Source of the DNA: an uncultured Allomuricauda sp.
GTDB lineage: Bacteria > Bacteroidota > Bacteroidia > Flavobacteriales > Flavobacteriaceae
Assembly: GCF_947499585.1 (NCBI RefSeq)
Contig: NZ_CANMOO010000001.1
Location: forward strand, 496,001 to 560,000
Direction of reading: 5' to 3'
DNA length: 64,000 nt
The position numbers were made by a program, and so were the translations under genes. Below, in pieces: positions 1 through 8,756 of the stretch. How positions within the stretch are numbered: position 1 is the stretch's first letter; every line of letters starts with the position of its first letter. The notes beneath the pieces are model-generated. The model ran no database searches and was not told the DNA's origin. It worked only from the letters and a program-made list of their open reading frames with translations.

Positions 1-1274
1 TTGCTTACATCAGTTTTTTTACCATAATCTTCTGGGTATTTTAAATACCTAAGAACTAGAAACGCCGGGAGTGCTGCAATGACTACCCAGAGAAAGAATC
101 CATCATACCCCAGCCATTCTTGAATATATCCACTCAACATCCCTGGAATCATCATTCCCAAGGCCATAAAACCTGTAGCTATGGCATAGTGCGAAGTTTT
201 AGTGACTCCTTCAGCAACATATATGAGATAAATGAGGAACGCCGCAAACCCAAATCCGTAACCAAACTGCTCAATAACCACCGTTCCTACTACTGCAAAT
301 AGACTTGTAGATTGAGTGACAGCAAGAATAGCATAGAGTGCGTTTGGTAAATTTAGAGCCAATAGCATGGGAAGCATCCATTTTTTCAAGCCATCTCTAG
401 AAATTAGAATTCCGCCCACAATGCCACCAATAGAAAGCATGATGATGCCCACGGTGCCGTATATGGTTCCTACAGCTTCTGTGGAGTATCCCAAGCCTCC
501 TACTTCCAAAGTATCCAATAAAAAAGGGGAGGCCATTTTAACCAATTGCGACTCGCCTAAGCGATAGGTAAGTATAAACAATAGTGCTACCCATATTTGG
601 TTCTTTTTGAAAAAGCTGACAAAAATCTCTGAAAAACTCGCTGGTTTTTCTGTTGTTTTATTTTGTGATTCTTCAAATTTGGGTGCAACAAAAAAGTTAG
701 AAACGGTTAAAATCAACATTAATACGGCCGCACAAATCATGGTCATTGACCAAGCCTTTGTATTATCCCCGTATTCATGTTCAAGAAACCCAGCAAATAT
801 GACCAAAAGCCCTTGCCCCGTTACCATCGCCAAGCGGTAAAAAGTGCTTCGGAGTCCTATAAAAAAAGATTGCTTCTTTTGGGTTAAACCAATCATATAA
901 TACCCATCTGAAGCAATATCATTGGTAGCCGATGCAAAAGCCGCCATCCAAAAAAATGCAAGTGTGATAATGAAAAAAGAATTAGAGGGAAGAAATAAAC
1001 CAATGCCCAAAAAGGACAAAGCAACAATAAACTGCATGCCCAGAAACCATTTTCTTTTAGTTCCATTTAGGTCTACCAATGGGCTCCATAACGGTTTTAT
1101 TACCCAAGGCAGATAAAGCCAGCTTGTGTACAGTCCTATCTCTGCATTGCCTATTCCCAAACGCTTGTACATAATAACAGATACTGTTACCACCATAATA
1201 TAGGGAATACCTTGTGTGAAATAGAGCAATGGTATCCAGGCCCATGCGCCTTTGTCTTTTTCGACAGTACTCAT
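1..1274 (-). CDS. AmpG-like MFS permease, 3' end cut by window edge
   Basis: Reading the minus strand from the ATG at 1274 gives an open frame to the window edge, about 424 codons, so only the extreme C-terminus is missing. It starts MSTVEKDKGAWAWIPLLYFT and has many hydrophobic segments. Motifs such as WSPLVD after the first helices and ASDGYYM further on resemble the AmpG group of the major facilitator superfamily, inner-membrane importers of anhydro-muropeptides or amino-sugar products. The ATG overlaps the TGA of the upstream acetyltransferase (ATGA), so it is translationally coupled to the SusCD/glycosidase operon. The MurQ and NagB genes nearby support an amino-sugar or muropeptide substrate. 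The exact substrate is inference. Confidence 0.85.
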   Translation of the reverse strand, partial: MSTVEKDKGAWAWIPLLYFTQGIPYIMVVTVSVIMYKRLGIGNAEIGLYTSWLYLPWVIKPLWSPLVDLNGTKRKWFLGMQFIVALSFLGIGLFLPSNSFFIITLAFFWMAAFASATNDIASDGYYMIGLTQKKQSFFIGLRSTFYRLAMVTGQGLLVIFAGFLEHEYGDNTKAWSMTMICAAVLMLILTVSNFFVAPKFEESQNKTTEKPASFSEIFVSFFKKNQIWVALLFILTYRLGESQLVKMASPFLLDTLEVGGLGYSTEAVGTIYGTVGIIMLSIGGIVGGILISRDGLKKWMLPMLLALNLPNALYAILAVTQSTSLFAVVGTVVIEQFGYGFGFAAFLIYLIYVAEGVTKTSHYAIATGFMALGMMIPGMLSGYIQEWLGYDGFFLWVVIAALPAFLVLRYLKYPEDYGKKTDVS

Positions 1275-1753
1275 TTACGGTGTTTTAATAGATTTTGGTA
1301 AATACTTTTTTCGGATTGCTCAATGACTCTTGCATTCACTACTTTTTGGTAGTATTCAACTGGACCAACCCCTCCTATGACGGCATAAGCATATCCAATT
1401 TCCTTTAATGCATTTAGCGATTTTATTAAAAGTATTTTTCCAATGTTTTTCCCTCTTTCCGAAGCTAATACTCCTGTCGGTCCAAAAAAGTTTTTAGATG
1501 TGCTTTCAAAACACGCAAAACCTAAAATGGATTGTTCTCGTTGAGCCACAAAACAGTTAACAGGTAAAGAAGCAAAGGACACATCGACCTCATCTCCCCA
1601 GTTTGAGCTAAAATTGGATGTTACCCAATTGGTTATAATGCTTTTTTCGGGTGCTATCGGTCTTTTGATTATGATGTTTTCAGATTCCAAAAGATGTCTT
1701 TCATCCTTGGAACAATCAGGCAAATCAAGAAGTCTTACAAGCATATCTTGCAT
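1271..1753 (-). CDS. GNAT-family N-acetyltransferase
   Basis: About 160 residues. The acetyl-CoA binding motif A is visible as LASERGKNIGKILL (the R-x-x-x-x-G pattern), followed by a helix and a C-terminal VEYYQK segment typical of the GNAT fold. I prefer the ATG at 1753; a TTG at 1759 would overlap the TGA of the upstream glycosidase gene. Its own TGA overlaps the permease ATG. Its place between a glycosidase lipoprotein and an AmpG-like permease suggests acetylation of an amino-sugar or muropeptide product, or of a regulator. The substrate cannot be read from the sequence. Confidence 0.8.
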   Translation of the reverse strand: MQDMLVRLLDLPDCSKDERHLLESENIIIKRPIAPEKSIITNWVTSNFSSNWGDEVDVSFASLPVNCFVAQREQSILGFACFESTSKNFFGPTGVLASERGKNIGKILLIKSLNALKEIGYAYAVIGGVGPVEYYQKVVNARVIEQSEKSIYQNLLKHRK

Positions 1754-1755
1754 AA

Positions 1756-3270
1756 TCAATTTGATTCTAGTGTTAGCATCTGTACTTCACTTTCATTTCC
1801 GTAGGAATCAATAATGGTAACTCCAATGCCATTTTTTGATTGCTTTTTTGTCAACTGCAGCTGATTACAGACAGAATTTTGACTAACGGAAAGATAACTC
1901 TTTCTTATGAGCAGTTTTTGGCCTGGAGTTTTCTTATTTAAAGCATAATAGTGAAGAAATCTTGGAATACTGTCCGAATGGGAAACACAAATGTCCACAT
2001 TGGCATTCTTTATTATTTGGATTGACTCAACTTTTGGGAAGGACACCTCCCTTTTTGTTTTTGTAATTCCACTTGGATTTTGTGCAGGAAGTTTATAGAA
2101 CTTTCGCTTCAAGATTTTGGTGACATTCTCATTTTTTCCTAAAAGTGATTTTGCACTAAAGAAAACGTTGCCGGTTATTTCCTTTTGAGATCTAGCAAGT
2201 AAAAGCTGTTTAGGTATTTCTTTTTTCTTGTTCCAGGCCTTATCCTGGTTGTTTTTGATTTTGTAGGTCCCATTACCAATATAAAGATTGGTGTTTTTGG
2301 TAGTATTGGCCCACCACTCGGTAATAATTTTATGAGAGGCAAGAGGAAAATCCATACTCCAATACACCTGGGGTACTAAGTAATCCAACCAACCTTTTTC
2401 AACCCAAAGAAGCGGATCCGCATAAAGATCTTCGTAGGTAGTTTGCCCTGCTTTGGTATCTGATCCATTTGGATCCGTACTCTTGTTTTTCCATACTCCA
2501 AAGGGACTAATGCCAAATTGAACCCACGGTTTAGATTTCTTAATGGCTTTATGTACATTTTTCACCAAAGAATCCACATTGCTACGTCGCCAATCTTCTA
2601 TGTTTTGATTTTGTAAACCATAGGTTTGAAAAGCCATACTGTCTTTAAATACTTCATCTTTGATTTTATAGGGATAAAAATAGTCATCAAAATGAATTGC
2701 ATCCACATCATAATTTACAACCACCTCCTCAATCACATTGGTTAGTTTTTGTTGCACTTCTGGCAATCCAGGATTATAGTAATATTTTTTGCCGTACTTG
2801 AGCATCCAATCTGGATGTTGATAGAAATCGTGTTTTTTAGATAATGCTACGGTGTCCAAATCAAAAGTAGCACGATATGGATTGAGCCATGCATGAAATT
2901 CCATTCCGCGCTTATGTGTCTCCACTATCATCCATTCCAATGGTTTGCTAAAATCTTTTGGTGCTTCTCCTTCTTGTCCAGTTAAGTACTTGGACCATGG
3001 GGCTTGTTCCGTTTCGTAAAACGCATCTCCGGCTGTTCGTATTTGTACAATGGCCGCATTAAAATTAAGCTTCTGATAGAAATCCAGAATTTCTATAAAA
3101 TCCCTTTTTTGTTTTTCTGAATTGTCATTTGCATTTTTAGGCCAGTCAATATTTACCACTGTTGCAATCCAAACTCCTCTAAACTCTTTTTGTGGTTGAA
3201 TTTTGGTCATTCTTGAAACCGAGCAAGAAAGACAAAGCAAAAGTGGAATTATGTAAATAATTCTTGACAT
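1756..3270 (-). CDS. GHL10/DigH-like glycoside hydrolase lipoprotein (DUF187)
   Basis: 504 residues with a lipoprotein signal peptide (lipobox LSCS, Cys about residue 16). The mature part opens with FRGVWIATVVNIDWP and contains DAIHFDDYFYPY, FGISPFGVWK and LDYLVPQVYW, hallmark segments of the glycosyl-hydrolase-like 10 (COG1649/YngK) TIM barrel. The E. coli member DigH (YddW) cleaves denuded peptidoglycan glycan strands, so a peptidoglycan or amino-sugar polymer substrate is plausible here; the neighbouring MurQ, NagB and AmpG-like genes agree. A C-terminal region of about 100 residues may be a beta-sandwich accessory domain. A strong terminator-like hairpin ends only 13 nt before the start codon. 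Confidence 0.85.
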   Translation of the reverse strand: MSRIIYIIPLLLCLSCSVSRMTKIQPQKEFRGVWIATVVNIDWPKNANDNSEKQKRDFIEILDFYQKLNFNAAIVQIRTAGDAFYETEQAPWSKYLTGQEGEAPKDFSKPLEWMIVETHKRGMEFHAWLNPYRATFDLDTVALSKKHDFYQHPDWMLKYGKKYYYNPGLPEVQQKLTNVIEEVVVNYDVDAIHFDDYFYPYKIKDEVFKDSMAFQTYGLQNQNIEDWRRSNVDSLVKNVHKAIKKSKPWVQFGISPFGVWKNKSTDPNGSDTKAGQTTYEDLYADPLLWVEKGWLDYLVPQVYWSMDFPLASHKIITEWWANTTKNTNLYIGNGTYKIKNNQDKAWNKKKEIPKQLLLARSQKEITGNVFFSAKSLLGKNENVTKILKRKFYKLPAQNPSGITKTKREVSFPKVESIQIIKNANVDICVSHSDSIPRFLHYYALNKKTPGQKLLIRKSYLSVSQNSVCNQLQLTKKQSKNGIGVTIIDSYGNESEVQMLTLESN

Positions 3271-3283
3271 AAAAATTAAATAA

Positions 3284-3318
3284 AAAAGGCCTACTTATGG
3301 ACTAAATGTAGGCCTTTT
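3284..3318 (-). terminator. Hairpin plus U-run between susD and the glycosidase
   Basis: Arms AAAAGGCCTAC (3284-3294) and GTAGGCCTTTT (3308-3318) pair perfectly over 11 bp with a 13-nt loop. On the minus strand the hairpin is followed by a T-rich tract, as in a Rho-independent terminator or attenuator. It lies between susD and the GHL10 gene, so it should lower downstream expression relative to susCD. Confidence 0.8.
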
Positions 3319-3367
3319 CGCTTGATAAAATTGAAAACTAAAACTAACAACTCAAACTAAAATTGTT

Positions 3368-4678
3368 TTATATTGACGGATCTGCAGGGGTATTTGGGTT
3401 ATTATCTCTTTCTGTATCTGGATAAGGATAATAATTCCTGTTACGTTCTGCATCTGCATCATTTGGACCTGGTCTATTAAATCTTCTGCTATCTTCTAAA
3501 GACATACCACTCATAAATAATTCAATACGTCTATTTCTATAGATTTCTTCTAAAACTGCTTCTTGGGTTGCCGCGCCTGAATACTCAGGTAGATTGGCTC
3601 CCAATCCAAATGCGTCTCCTGCAGCGGTTTTGGTTAGCACTTGATTTAACACTGCTATGGCCTGAGGCACTTGGTCTTGTCTTGCCAAAGCTTCAGCTTC
3701 AATCAGCAATATTTCTCCTGGCAAGTATACAGGGATGTCATCTAGATTATCATCAAAAAAACCAACAGAGAAAAACGCATCTTCATTTGTTGAAGGATCA
3801 TTGGCTATTGTAACGTAAAAATCTAAACGCCCATCAGTTGGATCGGGCAACAATGTATCTGGTAATCCAAATTCATCGTTCTTAGCTTCAACAACATTGT
3901 TGGTGCCATATGTTTCCGAAATTGGGTTGGGCACAGCAGCATCATAAGACCAAGTAGATTGAACCGATAAATTCACAGCATTGGCAGCTGTAACCGCAGC
4001 GGGGTAGTTGCCAGCCATTAGGTTATATCTAGCCAATAGTGCTTGAATGGAATTTTCTAAATCTACAGATTGGAAAACACTTGATGATACCGAGGAAGAG
4101 ATACCGCTTTGTGCATATCCTAAAGCTGTTGTTAAATCACTGATTGCATCCGCTAAAACCTCTGCTCGTGAATTAAATTGTGCTTCCTGTTCTGTGATCA
4201 AAGGTACTTGTTCAAAAAACTGGATGAGCGTGCCATTGGCCAATGCTTCATAGAATAGGGCATAAGCTTTTAAACTATTGGCTTCAGCTTCATCTGCGGC
4301 GGCAGTATCAGCATTTTCGAACACGGTCAAAGATTCTCTGCGAACCAGCATAAGCTCGCCCCACAGACTTCTTAGGATACCATTGTTAATGGAAATTTCA
4401 TTACCTCCATTGATTAGCTCAGCTTCAGCTAAGTTCCCAGGATTGATCAGTCTCAATTCATCCGCAGTTAAACCAGATGCAGTAACGGTTGTATAAATTG
4501 CTCCTGCACGATCAGTACTGTAACGTTGCTGAACTCCATTAATTAATTTGATAAGGTTTTCAACACTTCCTTCAACTTCTGGATCGGAAATGTTAATTGG
4601 GTCGATGAACTCTTTGTCACAAGATACAATGACAAAGAATACGGTAATAGCTATAAAAATTTTATTGATATTTTTCAT
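3368..4678 (-). CDS. SusD/RagB-family surface glycan-binding lipoprotein
   Basis: About 436 residues from the ATG at 4678, chosen because it gives a clean lipoprotein signal (FFVIVSCDKE, Cys about residue 20) with AAGAAGA upstream. An in-frame start at 4702 would add eight residues and overlap susC. The helical TPR-type body and a C-terminal segment with MSLEDSRRFNRPGP fit the SusD/RagB family, which caps the SusC barrel and binds the incoming oligosaccharide at the cell surface. It directly follows its susC partner. With the amino-sugar genes around it, the ligand is probably a chitin- or peptidoglycan-derived oligomer; that is inference. Confidence 0.93.
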   Translation of the reverse strand: MKNINKIFIAITVFFVIVSCDKEFIDPINISDPEVEGSVENLIKLINGVQQRYSTDRAGAIYTTVTASGLTADELRLINPGNLAEAELINGGNEISINNGILRSLWGELMLVRRESLTVFENADTAAADEAEANSLKAYALFYEALANGTLIQFFEQVPLITEQEAQFNSRAEVLADAISDLTTALGYAQSGISSSVSSSVFQSVDLENSIQALLARYNLMAGNYPAAVTAANAVNLSVQSTWSYDAAVPNPISETYGTNNVVEAKNDEFGLPDTLLPDPTDGRLDFYVTIANDPSTNEDAFFSVGFFDDNLDDIPVYLPGEILLIEAEALARQDQVPQAIAVLNQVLTKTAAGDAFGLGANLPEYSGAATQEAVLEEIYRNRRIELFMSGMSLEDSRRFNRPGPNDADAERNRNYYPYPDTERDNNPNTPADPSI

Positions 4679-4688
4679 TGTCTTCTTA

Positions 4689-7600
4689 TTAGAAATTTGC
4701 ACTTAGTGATAGAATAAAAGTTCTTGGAATTGGTACATTACCAAAATTCACAGCACGTAACAAGTTAGATTGTCCACCAGCATTTGTTTCTGGGTCATAA
4801 CTAAAAAAGTTATCGATAGAGATCAAATTTCTTCCTTTTAAGGCTACAGTAAAGTTTTTTACCCCCTTAAAAAGTTCGGGAAATGTATAACCTAATGAAA
4901 CCTCACGCAATTTTACAAATGAACCATCCTCCATTCTAAATTCTTGAATTGGATATATTGAAGAGATATAACCTCTTGGAAGTTCGCCAGATAATTCCTG
5001 TTCTGCCAACCTTCCTACACCAACTCCTTGTCTTGTTCGTTTATCCGCGTCAAAGACATCAAAACCTTGAACTGATTCCCACAACATAGAAAATGAAAAT
5101 TGTTTGTATTGTACATCTGTTCCAATGCCCAGGAGATAATCTGGATTTGGATCACCTATAACTCTTCTCAAAGCATCACCTGTTGGTTGTCCACTTGCGT
5201 CTCTTTGAGGGGTTCCGGCCAAAGCGTCTCCTCTTTCTTGTTGAGGTAAGCCATCTGCAGTCAATAGAAAACTACCATCATCATTTCTAGCAAAATAGGT
5301 TCCATAAAAAACGCCCAAAGCTTCACCTTCCCTAACTTGTGGTGGAGCTCCACTTACAGTGGCTATGGATATGGGACCACCTGTAGTTGCGGTAACCTCA
5401 TTTCTATTTCTAGTAAAATTAAAGTTCAAATCCCATTTTAAATCATCAGTTTTTATAGGAGTAACTCTTAAGTAGATTTCTAAACCATTGTTTTTCATAC
5501 TACCCACATTCTCAAATCGAGAAAGACCTCCTTCTGAAGGAGCCAACGTACGCTGAACAATCAAGTCTGATATTTTCTGATTGTAATATGTAAACAAAAC
5601 AGATGCTCTATTGTTGAACAAACTTAAGTCCGTACCAATTTCAAATTCCTTTAATCGCTCTACTTCTAAACCTTCATTACCCAGAGCACTGGATTGGCTT
5701 AATGAAGTGGTTCCTTGAAACTCGTTTGGATTATATCTTCCAAACCTTGCATAAGGACCTACTGCTGTGAGGTTTCCTGCTTCACCATAAGATGAACGTA
5801 TCCTGGCAGAATTTATAACGTTGGATATACCTGAATTCTCCCAAAAAGGTTCACTTGACAACACATACGAACCTGATATTTTAGGGTAAAAATTTGTTCT
5901 TTTATCAGGATCAAAGTTTGTAGCCCCATCAATTCTACCTGCAATAGTTAGAAAGTATCTATCACTAAAAGACAGAGTCTCCTGAACAAAACCTCCAAAA
6001 ATCTCTAATCTATCATCACTTTCTTGCGCTTGTAAAGGAACGGTAGGAGTTCCACTTGCATCTAAATCTCGACCTTGGGTTCCGGAATACTCTAAACTAC
6101 TGGATTGAAAATTATAGCCCACAATGGTTTGAGAGTTGATATTATCTGAAATATCAAAATCAAATGTAGCGTTCACATCATAATTCCAGTTAAAAATAGT
6201 CGCTTCGGCATTTCCTTGATAGCCATTGTTGAAATATGCCGCGTTAACGGGCTCATAAGCATATATAGGAATTGAAATGTTCCCATCTTGTTTGTAAGTG
6301 TCAACACCTAAAATTTGATCTATAGTCAAAAAATCTGTTGGTTTTAAAGACACCGTTAGGTTTGGAATGAACCTAGTGACATCTTGGGTAATGTCGAACT
6401 CTTCTATTATGGATAAAGGGTTTACTCTGGTAGGTTCCACACTTTGCAGGTTCCCACTTGCATCCCTTTGAGAAGCATTGTAGATATTGTTGGTGATATT
6501 TACGGAATTGATTGGACTCCAAAAAACATTTCCATCTGGCTTTTCATCAGAAGTGCTGTTCATAAAGTAAAGCCCTACATTGTATGATAACCAATCGTTA
6601 ACGGTATGGTTAAAATTTAACCTTGCGGAAAGTCTATTGTATTTAGTGTTTCTAATGATACCTTCATTGGACAAATATCCAACGGAAGCTGCATAGCCCA
6701 TTTTTTCGTTTCCATCCCTTATGGATAAATAGTTGTCCGTTCCAAGTCCTGTTTGGAATATTAAATCTTGATAATCAAAACGCTGTACATCTACCTTATT
6801 GGTCAAAAGATTGGCGAAAGGTGTTGTGTTTCCTTCGGCATCTCTACCAAATATGGGCCACAATCTTACATCTTCGCCACCAAACTGTTCACCTCTTAAA
6901 TTAATGTCCACTTCCTTTCTTAAGTCATTTACGTTGAACGAAGTTTTAAAGAAAATTTCTGGACCATCAACAAAGTTACCACCTCTTTTAGTGGTAATGA
7001 TTACCACACCATTAGAAGCACGCGAACCATAAATTGCAGCTGCAGCTGATCCATTTAGAATATTGATGTCTTGGATATCATTCGGATTAATGTCCACCAT
7101 TCTGTTTTGACCTGGACTGGCATCTCCAGAGCTGACATTTAGGTTGGTTACATTAGTTGTTAGGTTACTGGCAATAACTCCATCAACTATATATAAAGGT
7201 TCTGAAGAACCACTTATGGTACTTGGACCTCTTAGCCTTATTGAAAAGCCACCTGCGGGGTCACCCGAGTTTTGGGTTATTTGAGCACCTGGAACCTTAC
7301 CTTGAATTGCAGATGTAACATTGATAGGGTCTGCTTTTAAAAGTTCTACGCTTTTTACGGTAGTAACAGCATTACCTAATTTTTTTCGTTCCTGCACTAC
7401 AGTGGAACCGGTTACAACAACCTCATCAAGACTTAGAAGGTCTTCTGACATTGCAAAGTTGTTGGTTATGTCACCACCGGAATAACTCACACTTATTTTT
7501 TCTGTTGAATACCCTAGGTAACTGGCAACAAGTGTGTAATCTGCTTGCTGCAAATCAGCTTGAAAGCTGTAGTTACCATCAAAATCGGTTACAGTTCCAT

Positions 7601-7778
7601 AAGAAGTGTTCTCAATATAAACAGAAACACCAGGTATAGGCGTTCCGTTTCTACTATCTGTCACTGCTCCAGAGAAGGAGCCTGAATTTTGGGAAAATGC
7701 ACTGGCACTGAAGACCATGCACACCAAAAACAGTAATTGGCGCAAATTTTTTCCATTCATAAAATTAGTTTTTTCCAT
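4689..7778 (-). CDS. SusC/RagA-family TonB-dependent outer-membrane transporter
   Basis: 1029 residues, usual length for the family. It has a Sec signal peptide (to about residue 30), a carboxypeptidase-D regulatory-like domain with TVTDFDGNYSF (about 35-115), the LDEVVVTGS junction, a plug domain containing PLYIVDGV and a long 22-strand-type barrel ending in Phe. It imports oligosaccharides together with the SusD encoded 11 nt downstream. A start six codons later (7760) is possible. A TAnnTTTG promoter is visible upstream on this strand, divergent from the DeoR-family gene at 7973. Confidence 0.95.
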   Translation of the reverse strand: MEKTNFMNGKNLRQLLFLVCMVFSASAFSQNSGSFSGAVTDSRNGTPIPGVSVYIENTSYGTVTDFDGNYSFQADLQQADYTLVASYLGYSTEKISVSYSGGDITNNFAMSEDLLSLDEVVVTGSTVVQERKKLGNAVTTVKSVELLKADPINVTSAIQGKVPGAQITQNSGDPAGGFSIRLRGPSTISGSSEPLYIVDGVIASNLTTNVTNLNVSSGDASPGQNRMVDINPNDIQDINILNGSAAAAIYGSRASNGVVIITTKRGGNFVDGPEIFFKTSFNVNDLRKEVDINLRGEQFGGEDVRLWPIFGRDAEGNTTPFANLLTNKVDVQRFDYQDLIFQTGLGTDNYLSIRDGNEKMGYAASVGYLSNEGIIRNTKYNRLSARLNFNHTVNDWLSYNVGLYFMNSTSDEKPDGNVFWSPINSVNITNNIYNASQRDASGNLQSVEPTRVNPLSIIEEFDITQDVTRFIPNLTVSLKPTDFLTIDQILGVDTYKQDGNISIPIYAYEPVNAAYFNNGYQGNAEATIFNWNYDVNATFDFDISDNINSQTIVGYNFQSSSLEYSGTQGRDLDASGTPTVPLQAQESDDRLEIFGGFVQETLSFSDRYFLTIAGRIDGATNFDPDKRTNFYPKISGSYVLSSEPFWENSGISNVINSARIRSSYGEAGNLTAVGPYARFGRYNPNEFQGTTSLSQSSALGNEGLEVERLKEFEIGTDLSLFNNRASVLFTYYNQKISDLIVQRTLAPSEGGLSRFENVGSMKNNGLEIYLRVTPIKTDDLKWDLNFNFTRNRNEVTATTGGPISIATVSGAPPQVREGEALGVFYGTYFARNDDGSFLLTADGLPQQERGDALAGTPQRDASGQPTGDALRRVIGDPNPDYLLGIGTDVQYKQFSFSMLWESVQGFDVFDADKRTRQGVGVGRLAEQELSGELPRGYISSIYPIQEFRMEDGSFVKLREVSLGYTFPELFKGVKNFTVALKGRNLISIDNFFSYDPETNAGGQSNLLRAVNFGNVPIPRTFILSLSANF

Positions 7779-7841
7779 TTAGTGTTGGAGTTAGTTACAA
7801 ATTCAAGTTCTCGTTTTACTTAATTAATATAGAGTCTGTAT

Positions 7842-7873
7842 CAAAAATATGCAAATAATCGAAAATCTTGCAA
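7842..7873 (-). promoter_or_regulatory. Promoter for susC (flavobacterial -33/-7)
   Basis: On the minus strand TATTTTTG (7842-7849) matches the Bacteroidota -7 box TAnnTTTG, with TTG (7871-7873) 21 nt upstream as the -33 element. It is about 64 nt ahead of the susC start. Repeated TTTTGCA-type motifs lie around it. Confidence 0.6.
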
Positions 7874-7874
7874 T

Positions 7875-7930
7875 GTTTTGCAATATTTTTTAATATATAT
7901 ATTTGTTAAAGCCATTTTTTGCATTATTTT
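7875..7930. promoter_or_regulatory. Candidate DeoR-family operators between susC and regulator 1
   Basis: Two copies of a TTTTGCA motif followed by an A/T tract are visible: GTTTTGCAATATTTTTT at 7875-7891 and TTTTTTGCATTATTTT at 7915-7930. A close relative (TTTTTTGCAGTAGTTA) lies at 10755-10770 between nagB and the second DeoR-family gene. Recurrence only in front of these divergent units suggests the binding site of one or both regulators. Confidence 0.5.
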
Positions 7931-7949
7931 TCCATAATTTTTAAACTTT

Positions 7950-7957
7950 TACATTTG
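7950..7957 (+). promoter_or_regulatory. -7 box of DeoR-family regulator 1
   Basis: TACATTTG matches TAnnTTTG and lies 15 nt before the ATG at 7973, implying a very short leader. No convincing -33 element at normal spacing. Confidence 0.45.
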
Positions 7958-7972
7958 CTTAAATAACAAACC

Positions 7973-8719
7973 ATGCTGAAGGAAGAGCGCCATCAGGTTA
8001 TATTGAATGAGGTGAGAATACACAACAAAGTTTTGTTGACAGATATCGCCGAATTAGTAAAGGTCTCGCCAGATACGGTACGAAGGGACATTAAAGAACT
8101 GCATGATGCCAATAAACTAAAACGTGTTCATGGAGGTGCTATTTCACTGGGATTTAATCATTATAACTACGCCAATCGCGAAATTTATTCGCTCGAAAAA
8201 AAATCAAAAATTGCGGAGAAGGCAGTTTCCCTATTAAAAGAAGGTCAGGTTGTTCTGTTAAGTGGAGGGACAACAAATCTTGAAATAGCCAGATTAATAC
8301 CTCCTTATCTTAAGATTACCTGTTTTACTCCTAGCTTGCCCATAGCCGTTCAGTTATTGCCAAAACCAAATATTGAGATAATATTTATTGGAGGCAAAAT
8401 CAATAAAGATTCGCAAATTACCATTGGAGGTGGTCCAATTGGAGTTTTATCGGAATTAAAGGCTGATATCTGTTTTTTAGGCGTGAATAGTATTCACCCT
8501 TCAGATGGAGTAACAGAATTTGATTGGGAAATTGTTCAGGTTAAAAAAGCAATGATCAATGCTTCAAAAAAAGTAGTAGTTCCTTCAATCTTTGAAAAAA
8601 TTAATTCTGTTCAACGCTATAAAATTTGTGATGTTGCTTCTGTAGATATATTGATTACCGAATTGGATAAAAATGATCCGCTTTTGAAACCTTATGGAAA
8701 AAACATAACGTTGGTATAA
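7973..8719 (+). CDS. DeoR-family transcriptional regulator 1
   Basis: 248 residues. The N-terminal winged helix carries LLTDIAELVKVSPDTVRRD followed by KLKRVHGGA, the DeoR signature, and the C-terminal DeoR sensor domain has LLSGGTTNLEIA and TIGGG, which bind a phosphorylated sugar in this family. It is divergent from susC and clearly paralogous to the gene at 10891. Expected role: repression of the susCD operon and/or nagB until an amino-sugar phosphate accumulates. The effector is inferred from the neighbours (NagB, MurQ). Confidence 0.92.
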   Translation: MLKEERHQVILNEVRIHNKVLLTDIAELVKVSPDTVRRDIKELHDANKLKRVHGGAISLGFNHYNYANREIYSLEKKSKIAEKAVSLLKEGQVVLLSGGTTNLEIARLIPPYLKITCFTPSLPIAVQLLPKPNIEIIFIGGKINKDSQITIGGGPIGVLSELKADICFLGVNSIHPSDGVTEFDWEIVQVKKAMINASKKVVVPSIFEKINSVQRYKICDVASVDILITELDKNDPLLKPYGKNITLV

Positions 8720-8720
8720 A

Positions 8721-8748
8721 GAAAGAGAGGCTGAAAAGCCTCTCTTTC
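8721..8748. terminator. Bidirectional terminator between regulator 1 and nagB
   Basis: GAAAGAGAGGCT (8721-8732) and AGCCTCTCTTTC (8737-8748) form a perfect 12-bp stem with a GAAA tetraloop, with A/T tracts on both sides. It separates the convergent genes ending at 8719 and 8757. Confidence 0.88.
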
Positions 8749-8756
8749 TTTATAAA

